The notes: generated by a model from the sequence alone, not told the origin. Shown: positions 1 through 8,144, numbered from the stretch's first letter. The stretch: 64,000 nucleotides of DNA from an uncultured Cytophagales bacterium (GCA_938002655.1 CALLAC010000009.1:1-64000); one strand, 5' to 3'. Translations and numbers: made by a program.

Positions 1-134
1 AACTCGGCGTTCTCCGCTTGTAACGCAGCATTCTCTTTCCGAAGTCTATTTATCTCCTCTTCCTGAGCCGATAACTTGACTAGAACTTCTAAAAGCATTC
101 GCTGTAATTCCTCTATCGTGTTGGGTAGTTTCAT
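1..134 (-). CDS. N-terminal fragment of a coiled-coil protein, possibly IS66-type transposase
   Basis: A reading frame starts with ATG at 134 (minus strand) and runs off the left edge after about 44 codons. It begins MKLPNTIEELQRML and continues as a leucine/glutamate-rich heptad stretch (EEEINRLRKENAALQAEN). Short zipper-like N-termini of this kind are typical of IS66-family transposases, which read LxxEnaaLraE before their zinc-finger part. No catalytic part lies in the window, so the assignment rests on style only. Another coiled-coil protein is equally possible. Confidence 0.4.
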   Translation of the reverse strand, partial: MKLPNTIEELQRMLLEVLVKLSAQEEEINRLRKENAALQAENAE

Positions 135-208
135 GTCCGAATAATAAAAACTTTTTCGTAATTTCGCAAGTACCTAAATAGTTACTTGTATTTTATTTAG
201 TTTTTGCT

Positions 209-340
209 ATGCTGTTAGAAACTGCCCTATTTGCTCAATATGGCAACCTTTTTGAACGAGAATATGGATTAAACACTCTTGCCGAAAAAGCCGCTCATTT
301 AGGTAAACAGCAAAATGAAAGTGATGAAGAAGATTTTTAG
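209..340 (+). CDS. small ORF, 43 residues, probable gene remnant
   Basis: ATG at 209 opens a 43-residue frame ending in TAG at 338-340. The product starts MLLETALFAQYGNLF and ends in an acidic tail (NESDEEDF). The frame is open upstream to a stop at 179-181. I recognise no family. Its position between a cut-off transposase-like gene and a terminator hairpin suggests the 3' remnant of a disrupted gene, but a real short peptide cannot be excluded. Confidence 0.25.
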   Translation: MLLETALFAQYGNLFEREYGLNTLAEKAAHLGKQQNESDEEDF

Positions 341-366
341 TGTCCAAAGGATAGCGTAATATATCA

Positions 367-403
367 AAAAATCTATGAGTTTTTCAAAACCTCATAGATT
401 TTT
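367..403. terminator. bidirectional terminator hairpin
   Basis: A perfect 13-bp inverted repeat (AAAAATCTATGAG at 367-379, its complement at 391-403) carries A/T runs on both sides. It lies downstream of the small plus-strand ORF and contains the stop codon (392-394) of the minus-strand GIDE gene, so it can end transcription from both sides. Its core resembles the hairpins at 34680 and 60892. Confidence 0.75.
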
Positions 404-1213
404 ATACGTAATTATCAAAATAACTCCAATTATCAGCAGAGCAATCGCTCCTATCAAAGACTTCCTTGCCGAGCTTTCTACATCTTTTACAAGTTCTTCT
501 TCCGACTTTACCGAAACAATAAAATTGTGATTGTTATCGCTAGGTTTAGAAATAGCAAGTTCTCCATTTTTATCATTAGCTTCCCCATATACATACAGGC
601 GTGTATCAACAGGAATAGATTCTTCTATCAGTCGATAGCCAAGCGTTCTTGAACCATAAGTATCGGTATTGCTCAGAAAATTCACCAGCCGCATACCCCA
701 ACTCGTATTACGATGCTGATTGAGATAGCCCTGCGATAGTTCTTTTTCAAATCTATCCACGGTAGTAGTTGTGTGTTTTTCTGCCAAAGCAGGATTGACC
801 GCTATGGTTTTACCACTGCCGTCATCAATGTAAAAAGGAACATTTTGCTCATTGCACGAAATAGTTTCCGATTTGCGGTGAGTAACCCAACGAACACTGC
901 CGTTACTATCTCGTACTTGCTCTTGCACCTCATATTCGCGAATTACGTAGGCTTTGTAATAGACGACAGGCTTTCTGCTATGGTCGGCAAGGAGTGGATT
1001 ATTGCATTTAGCAATACCCTTGACTTCCACAATTTCTGTATAATGTCCTTTCCCTACGGTGCCTACAATATCCTCGTAATTTTCCCAAATATCTTTGGCA
1101 GTGGTAGTCTGCTGATAGCGAATATTCAACGACTTATCCAATTGCGATTTACGATAGAACCAAAGCCCAACTGCAATGATTATACAAACAATGCCTGCAA
1201 TAAGAAATACCAC
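392..1213 (-). CDS. GIDE/BAM-domain membrane protein (MUL1-like, no RING)
   Basis: The 273-residue protein has an N-terminal transmembrane helix (about 2-19), a soluble central region, and a second helix near the C-terminus (about 250-269). Between them lies the GIDE fold shared with the mitochondrial E3 ligase MUL1/MAPL. Visible hallmarks are a GxV...EVKGIAKC start, PVVYYKAYVIREYE, RKSETISCNEQNVPFYIDDGSG, and a late strand RLYVYGEA. Bacterial members are often labelled E3 ubiquitin ligase family, but no RING finger follows the second helix here, so ligase activity is not supported. Translation appears to start at GTG. The gene lies downstream of pspA and ybjN on the same strand, separated from ybjN by a hairpin. 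A role in membrane stress is inferred from this context. Confidence 0.75.
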   Translation of the reverse strand: MVFLIAGIVCIIIAVGLWFYRKSQLDKSLNIRYQQTTTAKDIWENYEDIVGTVGKGHYTEIVEVKGIAKCNNPLLADHSRKPVVYYKAYVIREYEVQEQVRDSNGSVRWVTHRKSETISCNEQNVPFYIDDGSGKTIAVNPALAEKHTTTTVDRFEKELSQGYLNQHRNTSWGMRLVNFLSNTDTYGSRTLGYRLIEESIPVDTRLYVYGEANDKNGELAISKPSDNNHNFIVSVKSEEELVKDVESSARKSLIGAIALLIIGVILIITYKNL

Positions 1214-1250
1214 TTGAATAGTAGAATTGTAGAGATGAAAAATATTTTGG

Positions 1251-1279
1251 AAAAACCTTCAAGCAGTATAACTTGAAGG
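1251..1279 (-). terminator. terminator/attenuator between ybjN-like and GIDE genes
   Basis: An 8-bp perfect stem (CCTTCAAG at 1256-1263 with CTTGAAGG at 1272-1279) is followed, on the minus strand, by a run of five T. It sits just after the YbjN-like stop codon and before the GIDE gene. It could separate the two transcripts or only reduce read-through. Confidence 0.6.
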
Positions 1280-1301
1280 GTTTGAATAAGAGCAAAAATG
1301 T

Positions 1302-1754
1302 TTAAGCAGTTTGTGGTTTTTGCTTAAACATTTCATCGTAGCTATCGGCTACGGTAGCCACGGTTTGTACAGCGGCAACAAACTCGTTGAGGTCTAAATT
1401 GGCACCTGCCAAAGCATAGCTATACACTATGGCTCTATCGAAGGTCAGACCAAAACTACCAAAGTGCATACTGGCATTGAGGCGAAGTAATTCTTCTGCC
1501 ATATCAGGCGTAAGATTTACGTCTTCGGCAAGATACGAATATACTTCTACCAGTACGTCTTCGCTATGCCAACCAATGACACGAATGTTCACGTTCACCG
1601 TACCAAAAGAAAAACTATATGTGTTTTCTATTTTAACTACTTCATAATCGTGAAATAGCTCTTGAATGTATTTTTCTACTTTGGCTTGCGTAGAGGCAAT
1701 CAGCTCTTCATTAACACCTTCTTTAATTACTTTGAATTTAGGCATAATCGGCAT
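1302..1754 (-). CDS. YbjN / type III secretion chaperone-like protein
   Basis: The 150-residue cytoplasmic protein matches the YbjN/CesT-like peptide-binding chaperone fold. It has an N-terminal helix (about 12-33), strands around NTYSFSFGTVNVNIRVIGW, then VLVEVYSYLAEDVNLTPDMAEELLRLNA, which is the characteristic strand-helix step, and a final helix rich in Ala/Val. There is no signal peptide. A second possible start lies three codons inside. It is 10 bp downstream of pspA and surely shares its transcript. YbjN-fold proteins bind client peptides in secretion systems; here the partner may be PspA or a membrane protein, which is inference from context. Confidence 0.75.
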   Translation of the reverse strand: MPIMPKFKVIKEGVNEELIASTQAKVEKYIQELFHDYEVVKIENTYSFSFGTVNVNIRVIGWHSEDVLVEVYSYLAEDVNLTPDMAEELLRLNASMHFGSFGLTFDRAIVYSYALAGANLDLNEFVAAVQTVATVADSYDEMFKQKPQTA

Positions 1755-1764
1755 AATTTAGGGG

Positions 1765-2439
1765 TTAATTATTTGTTTTACCTAATTTAGCTTTAAGTTT
1801 GGTAAGTTCGTCTTCTACCGCTGCATTTTTCTCCAAGGCTTTGAATTCGTCATCAAGGATGGTAGTACCCTCTGCAAGTTGTGTAAAGGCTTGTGCTTCG
1901 GCTTCTTCTTTAAGGATTTTCTCCTCAAATTTGGAGAATTTGGAAGAGATAGAAGAGCTATCAAAGGTGCCAATATTTTTAGCAATTTCTTTCTGAGCTT
2001 TTGCCGCTTGGCTACGAGCAATGAGCATAGATTCTTTCATTCTTGCCTCATCCAGTTTGGCTTTGAGTTGCTCTACTTGCGTTTTTAAGGTTGCGGCAGT
2101 TTGAGCGGCTTGCTCGTACATTTGTTTGTAGGTTGCGGCTTGCTGGTCTGCTTCTACTTTTTTGGCTAATGCCTTACGAGCCAAATCTTGGTTATCTGCT
2201 TGCAATGCCGCCATAGCTTTGTTTTCCCATTCTTTTGACATAGCCACAAACTTTTCATAATCTCTTTGCAACTTTTTTTCTTGTGCCATAGCCTGTGCCA
2301 AACCCGAGGTCGCTTTGGTTACAGCTTCTTGCATGTCTATAACCATTTGCTTAATCATTTTGACAGGGTCTTCTGCCTTGTCAAGCAAATCATTGATGTT
2401 GGCTCTTATGATATCGCCGATTCTACTGAAAATTCCCAT
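1765..2439 (-). CDS. pspA: PspA/IM30 family membrane-stress protein
   Basis: A 224-residue, almost wholly helical and highly charged protein. It opens with the amphipathic helix of the family (MGIFSRIGDIIRANINDLLD) followed by the signature EDPVKMIKQMVIDMQEAV (about 23-40), then long coiled coils rich in Ala, Gln and Lys. PspA is an ESCRT-III relative that forms rods on the inner membrane, stabilises damaged bilayers and limits proton leakage. No pspF, pspB or pspC is nearby, as is usual outside proteobacteria; the linked genes encode a YbjN-like and a GIDE-domain protein instead. It is the first gene of the cluster, with about 280 bp of non-coding DNA upstream in which I find no clean promoter. 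Confidence 0.93.
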   Translation of the reverse strand: MGIFSRIGDIIRANINDLLDKAEDPVKMIKQMVIDMQEAVTKATSGLAQAMAQEKKLQRDYEKFVAMSKEWENKAMAALQADNQDLARKALAKKVEADQQAATYKQMYEQAAQTAATLKTQVEQLKAKLDEARMKESMLIARSQAAKAQKEIAKNIGTFDSSSISSKFSKFEEKILKEEAEAQAFTQLAEGTTILDDEFKALEKNAAVEDELTKLKAKLGKTNN

Positions 2440-2718
2440 AAATTATGTGTTTTTAAGTGATACAAGTTTTACTTGCGAAATATTAGGCATTTTTTAGATA
2501 GAAATCAAATTTTTATAGTACTTTTTTGCAAAAACTTTATGAAAATAATGCATACATTGATGAGAACTTATTTTGAAGTAAGGTTATGCTTTGGAACATT
2601 TGTAAGGTTTATTTCGCTTTCAAGGAAAGTATTTTTTTGAGAAGTTGGTATGAAAAGTGTAATTCGCAAGTCGGAAACTTACAAGTTGTGTGCAGAAATT
2701 ATATAAATACAACTTTTC

Positions 2719-3375
2719 TTACAAATTACCTTTTCGGTAATCGGCAAGGAACTTTTCAAGCCCTATGTCGGTGAGTGGGTGTTTGAGCAAATCTGTGATT
2801 ACATTCAGGGGGCAAGTAGCTACATCAGCTCCAATTTCGGCACATTGTACAAGGTGCATTACGTGCCGAATAGAAGCGGCAAGCACTTGGGTTTTAAAGC
2901 CATAATTGTTGTAAATTTGTACAATTTGCTCTATGAGTTGCAAGCCATCGGTAGCTATATCATCCAAACGCCCAATGAAAGGGGAAACATAAGTAGCTCC
3001 GGCTTTGGCGGCTAAAAGAGCTTGCCCTGCGGAAAAAACTAAAGTACAGTTAGTTTTAATACCTTTTTGCGAAAAATACTTGATTGCCTTTACTCCATCT
3101 TTTATCATAGGTACTTTTACAACAATGTTTGGGTGTAGAGCGGCAAGTTCTTCTCCTTCACGGATAATGCCCTCGTAGTCGGTAGCTACTACTTCGGCAC
3201 TTACATCGCCATCGACAAGCTGACAAATTTTTACGTAATGCTCTAAAATATTTTGCTTACCCGTAATGCCTTCTTTTGCCATTAGCGAGGGGTTAGTGGT
3301 TACGCCATCAAGCACGCCTAAATCACTTGCTTTCTGAATTTCTTTCAAGTTGGCTGTATCAATAAAAAATTTCAT
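2719..3375 (-). CDS. fsa: small transaldolase / fructose-6-phosphate aldolase family
   Basis: A 218-residue single-domain protein of the compact transaldolase group (TalC/FSA-like), much shorter than classical TalB. It starts with the diagnostic [13 protein letters not shown], has DGVTTNPSL (about 24-31), the Schiff-base lysine in VVKVPM (Lys87), and the later strands TNCTLVFS and [11 protein letters not shown]. The reaction is either transaldolase in the non-oxidative pentose phosphate pathway or aldol cleavage of fructose 6-phosphate. Sequence alone does not separate the two, but in Bacteroidota this type usually serves as transaldolase. It is probably transcribed alone. Confidence 0.92.
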   Translation of the reverse strand: MKFFIDTANLKEIQKASDLGVLDGVTTNPSLMAKEGITGKQNILEHYVKICQLVDGDVSAEVVATDYEGIIREGEELAALHPNIVVKVPMIKDGVKAIKYFSQKGIKTNCTLVFSAGQALLAAKAGATYVSPFIGRLDDIATDGLQLIEQIVQIYNNYGFKTQVLAASIRHVMHLVQCAEIGADVATCPLNVITDLLKHPLTDIGLEKFLADYRKGNL

Positions 3376-3525
3376 AAGCTATTTAGATTTTGAATGAAAA
3401 GCCTGTGCAATATGGGGATATTTTTTCCAAAACTCAAATATGTGATGCAAAATTTTACTCTGTAAGCCGAACATCTTGCTTTTCTGTTAATTAGACTAAA
3501 TCTTAATGAAAAAGTTGAGAATATT

Positions 3526-3556
3526 TTTGGTGTAGCTTCAAAAATTTTTAATTTTG
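3526..3556 (+). promoter_or_regulatory. Bacteroidota-type promoter for the PUR gene
   Basis: TTTG at 3526-3529, a 19-bp spacer, and TAATTTTG at 3549-3556 match the Bacteroidota consensus TTTG-N19-TAnnTTTG exactly. The predicted transcript start lies about 35 bases before the GTG start of the next gene. Confidence 0.7.
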
Positions 3557-3596
3557 CTCATTGAAAAAGAAGTTTAACATCTAAATTTCAAGGACT

Positions 3597-3947
3597 GTGG
3601 AAGAGTTCAAAGCAAACCGAGAACGTGCAACAGATATTTACTCTAAACGAGTAAAAGCAGGAAAAAGAACCTACTTCTTTGATGTAAAATCAACAAGAGG
3701 TAGCGATTTTTATTTAACTATCACGGAAAGCAAAAAACGTTTCCGCGACAATGGGTTTTATTATGAGAAGCACAAAATCTTTCTCTACAAAGAAGATTTC
3801 GGTAAATTTATTGAATCTTTGGAGGAAGCTATTGCCAAAATCAAGGAAATGATGCCCGACTATGACTCCAAACAAGTTTCAGAAGAAGTATTTGAGGATT
3901 ATGCCCTTGATGATGAAGAGAATAGCAGTGACCTCAAATGGGACTAA
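3597..3947 (+). CDS. PUR-domain nucleic-acid-binding protein (DUF3276)
   Basis: A 116-residue protein with the bacterial PUR-alpha-like repeat: RTYFFDVKSTRGSDFYLTITE followed by FYYEKHKIFLYKEDFGKFIESLEEAI, i.e. a four-stranded sheet and a helix. The C-terminus is acidic. Related bacterial PUR proteins (for example BpuR of Borrelia) bind single-stranded nucleic acids and modulate transcription or translation, so a regulatory RNA/DNA-binding role is likely but targets are unknown. GTG is the start; AAGGA just upstream may be the ribosome binding site. A perfect promoter precedes the gene and a strong terminator follows, so it is monocistronic. Confidence 0.85.
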   Translation: MEEFKANRERATDIYSKRVKAGKRTYFFDVKSTRGSDFYLTITESKKRFRDNGFYYEKHKIFLYKEDFGKFIESLEEAIAKIKEMMPDYDSKQVSEEVFEDYALDDEENSSDLKWD

Positions 3948-3959
3948 AAAGCCTTGCCA

Positions 3960-3981
3960 CCCTGCTCTAGCAGGGTTTTTT
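3960..3981 (+). terminator. rho-independent terminator
   Basis: CCCTGC (3960-3965), loop TCTA, GCAGGG (3970-3975), then six T. It lies 13 bp after the PUR gene stop. Confidence 0.85.
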
Positions 3982-4020
3982 AGTGTAAAAACAGAAAAAT
4001 GCTACAGAAAAATCTTGAAT

Positions 4021-5292
4021 ATGTCTACATTAGATAGAAGTATCCCACCCCAAGCTCAAAGAATTGCTCACATTCCTATTATTAGTCCTCGAAAAATACT
4101 TTTAAGCAATCAACTACCTATCTATGCTATACACGTACCCGAACAAGAAATTCTTCGGATTTCTTGGGTTTTCGATGTAGGAGCTTATGATAGTGATTTG
4201 CCTGCTCAGTCTTTGTATGCTATACAGATGCTTGCCGAAGGTACAAAACATAAAACAGCCCAAGAAATCAACGAAGCAATTGATGAGTTTGGAGCATTTT
4301 TAGACTTGCAATCTGATGCAGACCAAAGTTCTATTACACTTTACACTCCTGCACGTTATGCTCTAAATACTATTCCTATCGTTACAGAAATACTTTTTGA
4401 AGCCAGTTTTCCTGATGAGGCATGGCAGATCTTTCTTTCAAAAGAGCAAAAGAGCTTGCAAATCAATTTGCAAAAAACCACTTTTTTAGCCAGCAGAGCA
4501 TTTTCTAATACGCTTTTTCAAAATCACCCTTATGGTAAGATTCTCACCGCTGAATTGTTAGCTAATTATCCCAAAGCAGAAGTTATTCGTTTTTATCAAA
4601 ATCAGCTTTTGCAGAGTGCTTTTGCCATTTACCTTACAGGCAATTTTTCGGATAATACTTTACAAAGTTTGGAAAAATACTTTTCTAAACTCTCTTACAA
4701 GCCCCAACCCAAAAAGTACCAATTTCCTCAAACTTATTCTCAAAAAATTTTTGTAGAAAAAACAGATAGTTTACAAAATTCTTTGCGTATCGGGAAATTG
4801 GTAATTGGGCGAGCTCACGAAGACTATATAAATTTGAGTGTTTGTTCTACTATTTTAGGAGGATATTTTGGTTCAAGGCTCATGCAAAACATCCGTGAAG
4901 AAAAAGGGTTGACTTACGGCATTTATAGTGTATTGATAAATATGCGAATGGCTACCTATTTTGCTATCAGTGCTGATGTTCGAGCCGAAGCCTATCAAAT
5001 AGCTTTGCAGGAAATTTACAAAGAAATTCAGATTTTACAGCAAAAAAAAGTAAGCGAAACAGAATTGGAAAAAGTCAAAAATTACATGGCAGGTTCAATG
5101 GCAAATGAACTTACCAATGCCAATGCTCAGATGAACTTGCAGTCTATCATTCATTTGCATCATTTGCCTGACAACTATTATGAATGTTTTTTAGAGCATT
5201 TGTACGCAGTAACTACCACAGATGTATTAGAAGCGGCTCAAAAATATCTAGATTGTTCTGAAATGGTAGAAGTAGTTGCAGGAAGAAAATAG
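4021..5292 (+). CDS. M16 family peptidase homologue without the HxxEH zinc site
   Basis: A 423-residue protein with the two-lobed M16 (insulinase/processing peptidase) architecture. The family metal motif HxxEH should lie in the stretch that reads LYAIQMLAEGTKHKT (about 70-84); both histidines are gone. The C-terminal half keeps the R...Y motif typical of the non-catalytic subunit (IREEKGLTYGIYS). In M16B systems such a subunit pairs with an active one, often encoded next door; no partner is in this window. ATG at 4021 is preferred because the frame upstream crosses the PUR gene terminator. It has no signal peptide, so it may work in the cytoplasm or need a partner for export. It converges, 1 bp apart, with the response regulator gene. 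Confidence 0.85.
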   Translation: MSTLDRSIPPQAQRIAHIPIISPRKILLSNQLPIYAIHVPEQEILRISWVFDVGAYDSDLPAQSLYAIQMLAEGTKHKTAQEINEAIDEFGAFLDLQSDADQSSITLYTPARYALNTIPIVTEILFEASFPDEAWQIFLSKEQKSLQINLQKTTFLASRAFSNTLFQNHPYGKILTAELLANYPKAEVIRFYQNQLLQSAFAIYLTGNFSDNTLQSLEKYFSKLSYKPQPKKYQFPQTYSQKIFVEKTDSLQNSLRIGKLVIGRAHEDYINLSVCSTILGGYFGSRLMQNIREEKGLTYGIYSVLINMRMATYFAISADVRAEAYQIALQEIYKEIQILQQKKVSETELEKVKNYMAGSMANELTNANAQMNLQSIIHLHHLPDNYYECFLEHLYAVTTTDVLEAAQKYLDCSEMVEVVAGRK

Positions 5293-5293
5293 T

Positions 5294-5785
5294 TTATACG
5301 TTTCTGTATTTTCTCAGCTCTTCGGTGAGTTGTTCAATTTTTTCTTTTAAGACCTGATTTTCTTTTTCTAAAAGGGTTATTCTGATGTCTTTATCTTCAC
5401 GATACTGATACAAAGCTAATCCCTCGTCTATGATTTTTTTTAGTTCTTCTCTATCCCAAGGTTTGGTTACGTACCGATATACATTTGCTTTATTGATAGC
5501 TCTTACTACTGCTTCAATATCCGAAAAGCCAGTAAGAATAATACGAATAATATTCGGATGCTCGGGAATAGTTTTTTCTAGAAACTCTGTACCTGTCATT
5601 TCAGGCATTTTTTGGTCGGTGATAATGAGCTGAATAGCCTCTTGGTGCAAAATTCTGATAGCTTCCAGCCCTGAGGTAGCTGTAAATATATCATAGTATC
5701 GCTTAAAAGTCATTTTGAAAATACGCAGATTGCTTTCTTCATCATCTACGTACAAGATTTTGTAACGGCGTTGGTTTGTATCCAT
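5294..5785 (-). CDS. response regulator with C-terminal coiled coil
   Basis: The 163-residue protein is a receiver domain (residues 8-125) plus a short heptad helix (about 132-160). Phosphorylation residues are present: acidic pair Asp14/Asp15, phospho-acceptor Asp57 (IITDQKMPEM), Thr85 (ILTGF) and Lys108 (VTKPW). The KPW ending is typical of RpfG/HupR-type receivers. There is no DNA-binding or enzymatic output domain, so the coiled coil may dimerise or contact a partner. It starts 2 bp after lpxA on the same strand, so it is co-transcribed with the lipid A genes. No kinase is adjacent. Confidence 0.9.
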   Translation of the reverse strand: MDTNQRRYKILYVDDEESNLRIFKMTFKRYYDIFTATSGLEAIRILHQEAIQLIITDQKMPEMTGTEFLEKTIPEHPNIIRIILTGFSDIEAVVRAINKANVYRYVTKPWDREELKKIIDEGLALYQYREDKDIRITLLEKENQVLKEKIEQLTEELRKYRNV

Positions 5786-5787
5786 AA

Positions 5788-6591
5788 TTAGAGCTCGAAA
5801 GTATATTTATCGCTACTACTACTGCCTTTGATAATCCCTCTTTCGGAGGTTTCAATGAAGTTGATAATCAAATCACGCTCTTGCGAAGGCAGAAATTCTT
5901 CTTTGATTTTTCGAATAGCATCGGTGGTATTGTAGCCTTTTTGAAAGATAGTTCGATAAATATCCTGAATAAGCATAATTTGTTCGTTGGAAAATCCTCT
6001 ACGGCGTAAGCCCAAAGAATTGACGCCTGCATAGCTCAAAGGCTCTCTTCCTGCTTTTACAAAAGGCGGAACATCTTTGCGTACTAAGGAACCGCCTGCT
6101 ACCATTGTATGCATACCTATGCGTGTAAATTGGTGAATAGCGGCAGTACCTCCGACGATAGCGTAATCATCCATGATGACATGCCCTGCCATTTGTACAG
6201 CATTTACCAAAATGCAATTGTTACCAATAAAGCAATCGTGGGCTACGTGTACGTAAGCCATTACTAGTGTATTGCTCCCAATGACGGTTTTCCCGCTATG
6301 GGCTGTTCCGCGATTGATAGTTGCACACTCACGAATGGTAGTATTATCGCCAATTTCAGCAGTAGAGTATTCACCATTAAATTTGAGGTCTTGGGGAATA
6401 GCGGCAATTACTGCACCGGGAAAAATACGGCAGTTTTGCCCTATTCTTGCACCATTCATTATGGTAGCATTCGAGCCAATCCAAGTGTTATCGCCAATAA
6501 TTACATCTTCGTAGATAGTAGCAAAAGGCTCAATAGTTACGTTTTTGCCAATATTTGCTTTGGGGTGAATATAAGCTAAATTGCTAATCAT
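5788..6591 (-). CDS. lpxA: UDP-N-acetylglucosamine O-acyltransferase LpxA
   Basis: The 267-residue protein is built mainly of hexapeptide repeats forming a left-handed beta helix (about 4-185) and ends in the helical LpxA C-terminal domain. Diagnostic stretches include IHPKANIGKNVTIEPFA, FPGAVIAAIPQDLKF, INRGTAHSGKTVIGS, and the catalytic histidine region AYVHVAHDCFIGN. LpxA transfers a 3-hydroxyacyl chain from ACP to UDP-GlcNAc, the first step of lipid A synthesis in the cytosol. Its start codon overlaps the lpxC/fabZ stop by 4 bp, which gives translational coupling. The response regulator gene follows at once. Confidence 0.97.
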   Translation of the reverse strand: MISNLAYIHPKANIGKNVTIEPFATIYEDVIIGDNTWIGSNATIMNGARIGQNCRIFPGAVIAAIPQDLKFNGEYSTAEIGDNTTIRECATINRGTAHSGKTVIGSNTLVMAYVHVAHDCFIGNNCILVNAVQMAGHVIMDDYAIVGGTAAIHQFTRIGMHTMVAGGSLVRKDVPPFVKAGREPLSYAGVNSLGLRRRGFSNEQIMLIQDIYRTIFQKGYNTTDAIRKIKEEFLPSQERDLIINFIETSERGIIKGSSSSDKYTFEL

Positions 6592-7985
6592 TTATCTTTA
6601 CGAGTAATACTTGCTGTTAATTTGGCTTCGCAAACTAATTTACCATTCACATAGGCTCTGCCGTCCATTTTTACAATACCCCTGCGAATAGGAGTTGTAA
6701 GAATACAGTGGTAAATAATGGTATCGCCAGGAATAACTTTCTGATGAAAACGGCACTCATCTATGCGTAGAAAATAGGTCCAGTAGTTAGAAGGTTCTTC
6801 GGTAGTACTCAAAGCGAATATACCTCCTGTTTGGGCAAGTCCTTCCACTTGCAAAACCCCTGGCATCACAGGGTTGCCAGGAAAATGCCCTTGAAAATAC
6901 CACTCGTTCATAGAAACATTTTTCAAAGCAACTACGGACGTATCATCAAGGTACAAGATTTTATCGATAAGCAGAAAAGGAATACGGTGCGGTAGCATTG
7001 CCTCTATTTGTGCCGCATCTTTGATAGGAGGCAAATCAGTAGCATGTACCATTCCTTGCTTATCCTTATTTTTTTTGATAGAGGCTTTGATGCGTTTGGC
7101 AAGTTCTACATTGGCCGTATGTCCAGGTCGTAAAGCGTGTATATGTCCTATAAGCGGTCTGCCAACTAAAGCCAAATCGCCTATCAAATCTAGCAATTTA
7201 TGTCGAGCTGGTTCATTGCTGAAATGAAGTTCTACATTGTTGAGAATACCTTTCTGTGCATCTACTTTTACGGACTCTTTTCCTAAAAGTTGAGCGAGTT
7301 GGTTGAGTTCATTTTCAGGCATTTCTTTATCTACAATCACGATAGCGTTACTCAAATCGCCTCCTTTGATGAGTCCGCCTTTGTAGAGTAGTTCAAGTTC
7401 GTGAAGAAAACAAAAGGTTCGGCAGGGAGCTACTTCTGTTTCAAAATGCTCAATTTTAGAAAGTTCGGCTTTTTGTACACCTAGAACATCAGAATTATAA
7501 TCTACGGTAACTTGTAGTTCGTAATTGTAAGCAGGCTTGGCTATAAGCTCTATTCCTCTTGCCAAGTCGGTATAAATAATATTTTCGGGAATATAGTAAA
7601 AATTGCGTACAGCATCTTGTTGGCTGAGTTCTGCTTGTTTTAGTATGTTGATAAACTGAATAGAACTGCCGTCTAAAATAGGTGGCTCGGGTCCATCTAT
7701 TTCAATGATGACATTATCAATTTGCAAGCCTACAAGTGCAGCAAGAGTATGCTCTACGGTATAGATTCTTGCACCATTTTGCTCGATAGTAGTACCTCTT
7801 GAAGTATCTACTACATTATTTACATCTGCTTGTACAGTAGGTGAGCTCTCTAAATCAATTCTCTTAAACACAATTCCTGTACCAGCAGGAGCAGGTAAGA
7901 AAGTCATGCTTGCATTTTTACCTGTATGAAGCCCTACACCTGTCACACTGACTGATTTCGAGAGCGTGTGTTGTTTGTAAAACAT
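6588..7985 (-). CDS. lpxC/fabZ: bifunctional LpxC deacetylase / FabZ dehydratase
   Basis: A 465-residue fusion. Residues 1 to about 305 are LpxC, the zinc-dependent UDP-3-O-acyl-GlcNAc deacetylase and committed step of lipid A synthesis: TLSKSVSVTGVGLHTGK, VEHTLAALVGLQIDN with a zinc histidine, and HKLLDLIGDLALVG with the second zinc site. Residues from about 320 are FabZ, the 3-hydroxyacyl-ACP dehydratase hot-dog fold: MLPHRIPFLLIDKI and the catalytic FQGHFPGNPVMPGVLQVEGLAQ. The fusion is a hallmark of Bacteroidota and links fatty-acid elongation to lipid A supply. It heads the operon with lpxA and is preceded by a good promoter; lpxD is not adjacent. Confidence 0.97.
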   Translation of the reverse strand: MFYKQHTLSKSVSVTGVGLHTGKNASMTFLPAPAGTGIVFKRIDLESSPTVQADVNNVVDTSRGTTIEQNGARIYTVEHTLAALVGLQIDNVIIEIDGPEPPILDGSSIQFINILKQAELSQQDAVRNFYYIPENIIYTDLARGIELIAKPAYNYELQVTVDYNSDVLGVQKAELSKIEHFETEVAPCRTFCFLHELELLYKGGLIKGGDLSNAIVIVDKEMPENELNQLAQLLGKESVKVDAQKGILNNVELHFSNEPARHKLLDLIGDLALVGRPLIGHIHALRPGHTANVELAKRIKASIKKNKDKQGMVHATDLPPIKDAAQIEAMLPHRIPFLLIDKILYLDDTSVVALKNVSMNEWYFQGHFPGNPVMPGVLQVEGLAQTGGIFALSTTEEPSNYWTYFLRIDECRFHQKVIPGDTIIYHCILTTPIRRGIVKMDGRAYVNGKLVCEAKLTASITRKDK

Positions 7986-8032
7986 GTTTGAATATTTTTA
8001 ACAGGTAGCTAGGTTTGGCAACTGTAATGCGG

Positions 8033-8061
8033 CAAAGATATTACTTTTTTAGAATTTCAAA
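8033..8061 (-). promoter_or_regulatory. promoter of the lpxC/fabZ operon
   Basis: On the minus strand TTTG (8061-8058), a 17-bp spacer, and TATCTTTG (8040-8033) fit the Bacteroidota promoter. It lies about 50 bp ahead of the lpxC/fabZ start. Confidence 0.6.
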
Positions 8062-8144
8062 AAAGCAACAAGAAAAGAATTTTTTGAACTTTTTGTTCGC
8101 AGAAAAGGAATTTTTCTTAATTTCGCTCAAAATTTTGCAGAAAC

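Noticed and set aside
3862-4020. Longer start for the M16 homologue
   Set aside because: It would run through the PUR gene end and its terminator; the family core begins after the ATG at 4021.
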